Under the pieces are notes generated by a model. It was not told the origin of the DNA, did not search any database, and worked only from the letters and a program-made list of their open reading frames with translations. Positions 17,620 to 22,390 of a stretch of DNA of 22,390 bases are shown here, piece after piece (position 1 is the first letter of the stretch; the number at the start of each line of letters is the position of its first letter). The stretch spans positions 1 through 22,390 of the forward strand of contig CAZHNG010000077.1 in the NCBI GenBank assembly GCA_964533785.1. The letters are read 5' to 3'. The position numbers were made by a program, and so were the translations under genes. Origin of the DNA: JANQRV01 sp964533785 (GTDB taxonomy: Bacteria; Bacteroidota; Bacteroidia; Chitinophagales; Saprospiraceae).

Positions 17620-19669
17620 TTTGTTTGACTTTAGTATATTTTAAAGGGAGCTTAATGATGACTTTAGTACCTGCAGGGGTTCCCGATTCATCGTACAAAT
17701 CTTCAATCTCTACTTTAGTACCTTTTGTTTTCCCAAAAGATTGAATGCGTTCCTGGGTAATCTTCATCCCAACGGATTGGTGGGGGAATAACTTTTTCGC
17801 TTTTAATTCCCTTGCCTTCTCCCGACCAACACCATCGTCCTCAATGATACATTCCAGCAGTTTGTCATTCATCCGAATCTTGATTTGCAGTTGCCCTTTG
17901 CCTGTTTTGGGCTTAATCCCGTGCCAAATGGCATTTTCCAAATAAGGTTGTAGGATAAGCGCGGGGATTTGAATTTGGTCTTGATCTATATCTTCCGCTA
18001 CATCAATAGTATAACTTAATTTATCCGGAAAGCGCAAGCCCTCCAAAGCCAAAAAATGTTCCGCCGTTTTCAATTCTTCCGCCAAACTGGTAATGGAACC
18101 TAAAGAACTATTCAAGATTCGACGGGATAAGCGGGAAAAATGGATGATGTATTTGGAAGCTGCTTTCTTTTGATCCTGATTGACTAAATTTTCAATTGCG
18201 TTTAGACTATTAGAGATGAAGTGAGGATTGATTTGCGCCCGCAAGGCTTCCATTTTGGATTGAAGTCTTTGTTGACGAAAATATTGTAGGATTAGTAAAA
18301 AGGTCAATATCGCAATGACAAATAGCCCCCCGCTATAAAAGAGTTGGTTCCTTTGCCGAAGTTTTGCATTGGCAACGATTTCTCTTTGTTCTACTTGATT
18401 TGTCCTTTGGAAGGCTGCTCGGGAATGACTAGTAATTGTATCTACAATGCCAATGTAGTAAGTATTGAGGAAGGTTGGTACATTACTGCCAAGAATATCC
18501 TCACATCTTTCAGTTTCAAATGAACAGATATAAGCCATTCTATTACTTACCGATTTCATGACATTGAGTGCCCCTTCATTCTGTGCTTCCTCTAAACATA
18601 ATTTATTATAATAAATTGCAGAATCTACATGTACCAACTGTTCTCCATACCCCCATTTTGCTTCATAAATCCACCCCAAAAGATCATAAACGCCATGGCG
18701 ATTATCCTCTGCTAACACTAGACTCTCATGCAAATAAGCAATGGCTTCTTGAGCAAAACTATCATTTTGGGTATAGTAATATTTCACCCCTAGCAAGTAG
18801 GCTTTTTTCTCATAGGCCCTTTTTAAAACATCAATATCATTGTTGTTTTTACCATAGGCTATGGATAATTCAAAAAGAGAGTCTGCTTCTTCGTATTTTC
18901 CAACTAATGTTTTGAATTTCCCTACATCATTCCACAATCGGGCTTGGTCTAATTGATTCCCTAAATCCTCGAAAATACTGTCACTTATTTCATAGTAATT
19001 AGATTTAATTTTTAAATTTTCGACTGAGTATGTTTCAGCAAGATCATGCATAATACCCGCAATCAAATCTTTTCTTTCCTTCCTTAATTTTGAATCTTCT
19101 TCAATTTGATTTAAAGCCGATTTTAAATATTGCCTAGCTGAATCCAGCTTATTTTGCCGATAGAATAATTTCCCGATTAAACTATTTACCCAAATTCGCC
19201 AGTGATCCTTATCGCTTTCTTCGAATATTCGCTTACTTATATTAACATCAACTAATGCATCTTCCAGATCCTCTCCATATCTAGCTTTTTCCTCTTTCAA
19301 AGAAGCTAAGCGAAAAGCACTCACCCCCTGTGCATACTTCCAATGCCGGTCCGTCGATAGATCATACGCCATTTTCGCGTACAACAACGCCGCATCTTCA
19401 TCGTAGTTCTTCAGCCATTCTGCGTATAAGATCAGGCTATCTAGTCGTTTTCGGTCACTTTTGATGGCGTTCAATCGCTCTACGGTACTGTCCGTATTAG
19501 CATACCGTTTCATCCGTTTTTCGGAAATCCGTTCTACCGTTTCCGGGTTAAACGCACTATAATCCACGTAATTACAACTACCAAAGGCCAGGAGTAGCAG
19601 GCAGGAAAACCACCAGCACGAACTACGGGTGGGGTTTGTTGGATTTGCAGGTTGGTCTCCCGTTGGCAT
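17585..19669 (-). CDS. LytS/YehU-type sensor histidine kinase with N-terminal TPR region and lipobox
   Basis: The protein has 694 residues. A hydrophobic stretch (CLLLLAFGSC) ends in a lipobox-like Cys32, so the N-terminus may be a lipoprotein. Residues 85-420 are helical, with TPR-like pairs such as LDSARQYLKSAL and YEEADSLFELSI, and would be periplasmic. A single membrane helix lies at about 443-464 (LFYSGGLFVIAILTFLLILQYF). The kinase core follows: ALRAQINPHFISNSLNAIENL with H483 as the likely phosphate acceptor, and an ATPase with ENAIWHG (N579), DDGVG (611-615) and SVGMKITQERI. This is the His_kinase (PF06580) class that pairs with LytTR regulators, as here. It is the first gene of the cluster, with a TAnnTTTG box about 47 bp upstream. 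The signal it senses is unknown. Confidence 0.93.
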   Translation of the reverse strand: MPTGDQPANPTNPTRSSCWWFSCLLLLAFGSCNYVDYSAFNPETVERISEKRMKRYANTDSTVERLNAIKSDRKRLDSLILYAEWLKNYDEDAALLYAKMAYDLSTDRHWKYAQGVSAFRLASLKEEKARYGEDLEDALVDVNISKRIFEESDKDHWRIWVNSLIGKLFYRQNKLDSARQYLKSALNQIEEDSKLRKERKDLIAGIMHDLAETYSVENLKIKSNYYEISDSIFEDLGNQLDQARLWNDVGKFKTLVGKYEEADSLFELSIAYGKNNNDIDVLKRAYEKKAYLLGVKYYYTQNDSFAQEAIAYLHESLVLAEDNRHGVYDLLGWIYEAKWGYGEQLVHVDSAIYYNKLCLEEAQNEGALNVMKSVSNRMAYICSFETERCEDILGSNVPTFLNTYYIGIVDTITSHSRAAFQRTNQVEQREIVANAKLRQRNQLFYSGGLFVIAILTFLLILQYFRQQRLQSKMEALRAQINPHFISNSLNAIENLVNQDQKKAASKYIIHFSRLSRRILNSSLGSITSLAEELKTAEHFLALEGLRFPDKLSYTIDVAEDIDQDQIQIPALILQPYLENAIWHGIKPKTGKGQLQIKIRMNDKLLECIIEDDGVGREKARELKAKKLFPHQSVGMKITQERIQSFGKTKGTKVEIEDLYDESGTPAGTKVIIKLPLKYTKVKQNEKHTGHFSGR

Positions 19670-19715
19670 GGTGTTTAGGTGTTGTTTGGAACAAGACGTT
19701 AGATGTACTATCGGT

Positions 19716-19723
19716 CAAACTTA
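19716..19723 (-). promoter_or_regulatory. -7 promoter box for the kinase-regulator-caspase cluster
   Basis: On the minus strand TAAGTTTG (19723 to 19716) is a perfect TAnnTTTG match, 46 bases before the kinase ATG at 19669. No TTTG element sits at the usual -33 spacing. It is the only full -7 match I found just upstream of the cluster. Confidence 0.4.
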
Positions 19724-19826
19724 GGGTCAAAGGCTTTTACTCACCGCTGAAGAACCGCTAAGAAAGGAGAACTTCGCGTTCTTTGTGGTAATTGAAGTTG
19801 CCCCCAAGCGTAGAGGTCAATACAGC

Positions 19827-19847
19827 TAGACGTTAGACGCTAGACGG
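19827..19847. repeat. Three tandem heptamers TAGACGN
   Basis: TAGACGT-TAGACGC-TAGACGG occur head to tail. The related word AGACGTTAGA occurs at 19694-19703, just upstream of the kinase start, and at 21540-21549, just upstream of the enolase-family start. Function unknown. Confidence 0.5.
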
Positions 19848-19952
19848 TGTGGGGTATGGGTGTGGATTAAACGTGACTTGTATTTGCTTACTGACTATAC
19901 ATACTGCGGAGAGTATGTTAAAGTGCGATTAAACTTACGGAATTTTTTTGAC

Positions 19953-20152
19953 ACGGATTAAGACGGATTAAAAAGATTTCACTGATCGTTAAACACAGAT
20001 CTAGATGGATGGCTCGGATTTGACTGATTTTCCTTTTGGAAATTTCATCATCTCAATAAATTCGAAGGGGCGAATAAAATCTGCGCAATCAATATAATAC
20101 CTTCGACCCCATACCAATAATCCGTGCAATCCGAGTAATCCCTTTAATCCGT
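19953..20152. repeat. Nested imperfect inverted repeat (large potential hairpin)
   Basis: ACGGATTAA (19953-19961) is the reverse complement of TTAATCCGT (20144-20152). Inside it, CTCGGATT (20013-20020) is the reverse complement of AATCCGAG (20128-20135). The order of the arms is consistent with one long imperfect hairpin of about 200 bp. No coding potential was seen within. Confidence 0.55.
20120..20152. repeat. 33-bp direct repeat, copy A
   Basis: This is identical to copy B at 20280-20312 except for one base (A versus C in CCGAGTAATC). It begins ATCCGTGCAATCCG and ends CCCTTTAATCCGT. It also forms the right arm of the 19953-20152 inverted repeat. Confidence 0.85.
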
Positions 20153-20251
20153 ATTCTATATTTAATTAGCTCATAGCCTAATTTACCAATGTATAAAAAG
20201 ATTAGGTAGATCATGATCATTTTGGTTTTAATGTGTGAAAAGTGAAGGTCT

Positions 20252-20267
20252 GCGGAATTAATTCCGC
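20252..20267. repeat. Perfect 16-bp palindrome
   Basis: GCGGAATTAATTCCGC equals its own reverse complement. With the following GGTAC it shares 13 bases (AATTCCGCGGTAC, 20260-20272) with the reverse complement of 1448-1460, so it is probably part of a dispersed intergenic repeat rather than an operator for either neighbouring gene. Confidence 0.6.
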
Positions 20268-20279
20268 GGTACTAGTAAG

Positions 20280-20312
20280 ATCCGTGCAATCCGCGTAATC
20301 CCTTTAATCCGT
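20280..20312. repeat. 33-bp direct repeat, copy B
   Basis: This is the second copy of the 33-bp unit, exactly 160 bp from copy A with one mismatch (32 of 33). It ends about 21 bp from the stop codon of the enolase-family gene and is partly continued by another ATTCCGTGTTC word. Confidence 0.85.
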
Positions 20313-20333
20313 GTTCAATTCCGTGTTCTATCC

Positions 20334-21527
20334 TCAGACCCAATAAGTACACGCCGCACTCTCCCCGGCCCGCGTATTGTAATAAGCCAGTTCTACCTGG
20401 TGTGAATGACTATTACTCCCGTGATTCTTCAAATTGCGGCTACTGATATTAATCCCCAAGCCATTACCGAAGGGATATTGTTTGGAATTAACAATAGCGT
20501 GCTGGTTGATCTGCAGAGGTTGTTCACACAGATCTTTTTTGAGTAAGATGGTCCCAAGAGCGCCTTCGTGACGGTGAAGGATCGTTGGTGAAGCCACCGT
20601 GACCAGTAGGCCTGCCATTGTCAGAATACTCGTCTCTCCAAAATGGGCGCCTAGCTGGCAATGTATACTGTACTGTTTGGCTAGTTTTAGGATGCGCAGG
20701 GTGTTGAAGATACCGCCGTTTTTGGAAATTTTGAGGTTGAAGCCATTACAGATGCCGTTTTCGGCTAAAAACCGGGCATTTTCGTAAGAGCATAGAGACT
20801 CATCGGCCATGATGACCACATCTTTGCCGTAAAGGGCGGTAATTTTAGCCATGTCTTGATCGCGGTCTTTGGGGAAACATTGCTCAAAGACGGTTACGCC
20901 GGCTTCCATCAACGCCGGAATCTGTGCCAAAGCACCTGCAAAAGACCAGCCACAGTTGGCATCTACTCGCAAAGTGACTGGTTCGTGGAAAATGGCTTTG
21001 AGACGTTCTACTCTACGTAGGTTCTCGATCAGGTCCTGGCCTACTTTTATCTTGATATCCCGAAAGTCAAATTGTTGTAGCAGAGGTTCCATCCTGGCCA
21101 GATTGCCGAATGGAACGACTCCGCTATAACGAATAGGAAGAATAGTTTGGTTTTTGAAGGTGTTTAGCAGGCTAATTTCGTTTTCTTTTCCCCAGGCATC
21201 CAACAAGGCTAATTCCAAAGCGCAGATGGCGGCTAGGCCCATTTTCCCCGGTAATTCCTGTACCACAAAATCCTGGATGCCTTCTACGTCGATGAAGTTT
21301 TTATCCATCATCACATTACTGAAAGAACGGATATCCTGGGCGATGCTATCGATCGTTTCACCCGTTACGTAAGGACGGGGACAGGATTCGCCGTAGCCGG
21401 TTACACCCTGTGTCGTCGTTAGGGTTAGGATGACGGCGTTGGACTTTTGCGTAGCATTGTTGGCCTGCGCAAATTTTAACCGCATGGGGATTTGTAGGTG
21501 CTGTACTTTTATGGATTGAATTTTCAT
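20334..21527 (-). CDS. Enolase-superfamily enzyme, muconate-lactonizing subgroup (dipeptide-epimerase-like)
   Basis: The protein has 397 residues and is cytosolic. The capping domain is residues 1-125, including the 20s loop with NNATQKS and the GYGESCPRPYVTGE segment. The barrel has the base pair IKIKVG (K159, K161), metal ligands RVDAN (D189), FEQCFP (E215) and MADES (D242), and the opposite-face base NLKIS (K266). These define the MLE subgroup, whose members are racemases/epimerases, cycloisomerases or o-succinylbenzoate synthases. The two-lysine arrangement fits 1,1-proton transfer, as in L-Ala-D/L-Glu epimerase, but substrate residues in the last strands (CQLGAHFGET) do not settle this. 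The last ~30 residues form a His/Asn-rich tail unusual for the family. If it is a peptidoglycan dipeptide epimerase it would serve murein recycling; this is inference only. Confidence 0.88.
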   Translation of the reverse strand: MKIQSIKVQHLQIPMRLKFAQANNATQKSNAVILTLTTTQGVTGYGESCPRPYVTGETIDSIAQDIRSFSNVMMDKNFIDVEGIQDFVVQELPGKMGLAAICALELALLDAWGKENEISLLNTFKNQTILPIRYSGVVPFGNLARMEPLLQQFDFRDIKIKVGQDLIENLRRVERLKAIFHEPVTLRVDANCGWSFAGALAQIPALMEAGVTVFEQCFPKDRDQDMAKITALYGKDVVIMADESLCSYENARFLAENGICNGFNLKISKNGGIFNTLRILKLAKQYSIHCQLGAHFGETSILTMAGLLVTVASPTILHRHEGALGTILLKKDLCEQPLQINQHAIVNSKQYPFGNGLGINISSRNLKNHGSNSHSHQVELAYYNTRAGESAACTYWV

Positions 21528-21734
21528 GGTGTTTGATTTAGACGTTAGATTGTAAAGGAATTGGGAAGAGAGATTTGGGTTTTCGTTCTGACCGAAGCGT
21601 CAGAAGAGTGTGACGAAGTACTGGAAAACATTTACCGATTGTGAGTAGTGTAAAGGAGGCGGCAACTCCTTCAGGAGGCTGGGAGGTAGTGTTGGGGCGC
21701 ATAAAAAACCTCGATCGCCTGCGACCTAATTGTA

Positions 21735-22390
21735 TCACTCTGCCAGCACCTCCGATGTTTTTGATTCTGTCATCTGGTAAACTGGAGTGGGGTGTTTTGC
21801 CATTCCTTTTCTCTTCGTAGACAAACCCAGTTGTTTATGGATCACTTTCTTGATCAGGAATAGTAGATTGGACCGATTCATGGGAGTAATGGTCAATAAT
21901 CCATGTCCGTCGCTATTCAGGGGATTAGCCTGGCCGTAGAATAGGACGTCAGGATCTTGAGCGTCCTTGGGGATGGCCTTGCAAGTGTGATCATTTACCC
22001 AGATCGTATCTTTCTTTACGGTGCCGGTTGCAGGATCATAAGTATCGGAGTAATGAGTTTGGCCGATATGATCTACCAAAGCTTGTATCGATGCCGGCAT
22101 TTGCTTTTTGTAAGTGGGATAGTATTCTTCGACCGATTTAGCAAACACCAGGTAAGCCTTATAAGTCAATGCATCGGCCCAGTAATAGACATTGGAAAAG
22201 AGAAAATCTTTCCAAAACTTCTGGAATATTTTCACGCCGGTCATTGGGATCAGTGCTTTCCCACGGTACGCCTTGTCAATCACCGTCTGACCGAAATACA
22301 CCAGTAAACAGCTTTTGGATTGCATGCTGATCTTATTGATCCGCAGGCCGGTAAAACCGACTATCTTGTTGCCTACCTTGTAAAAAGAGT
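21735..22390 (-). CDS. Probable GNAT-like acyltransferase, N-terminus outside window
   Basis: The frame is open from the right window edge to the TGA at 21735-21737, 217 codons. An internal ATG at 22325 exists, but coding continues upstream without a stop (FYKVGNKIVGFTGLRINKI), so the gene starts beyond the window. The pattern 'dgkiVGF.g.r', then LLVYFGQTVIDKAYRGKALI, resembles the central strands and the acyl-CoA loop (YRGK) of GNAT acetyltransferases. The rest of the protein (NVYYWADALTYKAYLVF, VLFYGQANPLNSDGHG) I do not recognise. No signal peptide can be judged. Substrate unknown; the GNAT call is tentative. The 207-bp gap to the next gene holds an inverted CTCC-TTCA-GGAG word (about 21667-21678) but no clear promoter. 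Confidence 0.6.
   Translation of the reverse strand, partial: SFYKVGNKIVGFTGLRINKISMQSKSCLLVYFGQTVIDKAYRGKALIPMTGVKIFQKFWKDFLFSNVYYWADALTYKAYLVFAKSVEEYYPTYKKQMPASIQALVDHIGQTHYSDTYDPATGTVKKDTIWVNDHTCKAIPKDAQDPDVLFYGQANPLNSDGHGLLTITPMNRSNLLFLIKKVIHKQLGLSTKRKGMAKHPTPVYQMTESKTSEVLAE

Larger units (their letters stand above)
19670..20333. other. 664-bp repeat-rich intergenic region
   Basis: No credible gene lies here. It contains, in order: the kinase promoter box (19716-19723); a stretch with a small hairpin (AGAAC-TTCGC-GTTCT near 19768-19782); the TAGACGN triple (19827-19847); a nested inverted repeat of 'acggatta' words (19953-20152); two near-identical 33-bp direct repeats (20120 and 20280); and a perfect 16-bp palindrome (20252-20267). 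The pattern of 'aatccgtgcaatccg'-type words is common between Bacteroidota genes, so this is probably a nest of dispersed non-coding repeats. Its right end also serves as the 3' flank of the enolase-family gene. Confidence 0.7.

Noticed and set aside
19760..19790. AGAAC-TTCGC-GTTCT hairpin as a terminator
   Set aside because: No T-run follows on either strand, and no gene ends near it. It is more likely part of the intergenic repeat filler.
21538..21738. 66-residue minus-strand ORF with a GTG start overlapping the upstream TGA
   Set aside because: The GTGA overlap looks like coupling, but the product is low-complexity and basic with no recognisable motif. The DNA carries a CTCC/GGAG hairpin word typical of intergenic filler.

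Overview
The window looks like chromosomal DNA of a Bacteroidota bacterium, most like the Saprospiraceae/Lewinella type. This rests on the protein families (Bacteroidota-style PIG-L deacetylase, GH57-DUF3536, LytS/LytR-type two-component pair), on matches to the Bacteroidota -7 box TAnnTTTG upstream of three genes, on the near absence of Shine-Dalgarno sequences, and on dispersed 'aatccgtgcaatccg'-type intergenic repeats. The assignment is by recognition, not by database search. No tRNA, rRNA, CRISPR array, transposase or integrase was seen.

Layout. Positions 1-1355 (minus) hold the N-terminal part of an exported PIG-L/LmbE deacetylase. A 406-bp intergenic stretch with a CRP-like palindrome precedes an LpxH-like metallophosphoesterase (1762-2625, plus). 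That gene converges, with a 4-bp overlap, on a GH57/DUF3536 glycosidase-like protein (2622-5036, minus). Divergent from it is a secreted purple-acid-phosphatase-like protein (5207-6598, plus), followed by a clear terminator hairpin. A patatin-like lipase (6851-8020, plus) follows.

From 19669 down to 8061, five minus-strand genes form what looks like one transcription unit of about 11.6 kb. They are a TPR-containing lipoprotein-type sensor histidine kinase, a LytTR response regulator overlapping it by 35 bp, a caspase-family protein, a 1681-residue caspase-nSTAND-WD40 fusion, and an N-terminally anchored protein with a peptidoglycan-binding domain and an L,D-transpeptidase-like HxxxxxxxxxxxSxGC motif. 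The patatin gene converges on the end of this unit. A 664-bp repeat-rich intergenic region follows upstream of the kinase. Then come an enolase-superfamily enzyme (20334-21527, minus) and the C-terminal part of a probable GNAT-like protein (21735-22390, minus), which runs off the window.

The most interesting part is the 8061-19669 cluster. An envelope-associated two-component sensor sits in front of two caspase-type proteases. One of them carries an NTP-dependent STAND switch and a WD40 sensor, which is the architecture of prokaryotic conflict/programmed-death switches. The last gene is a cell-wall-directed protein, and a lipase gene lies next door. My inference is a regulated protease module acting at the envelope or causing cell death. 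Nothing in the sequence proves this, and the target and trigger are unknown.
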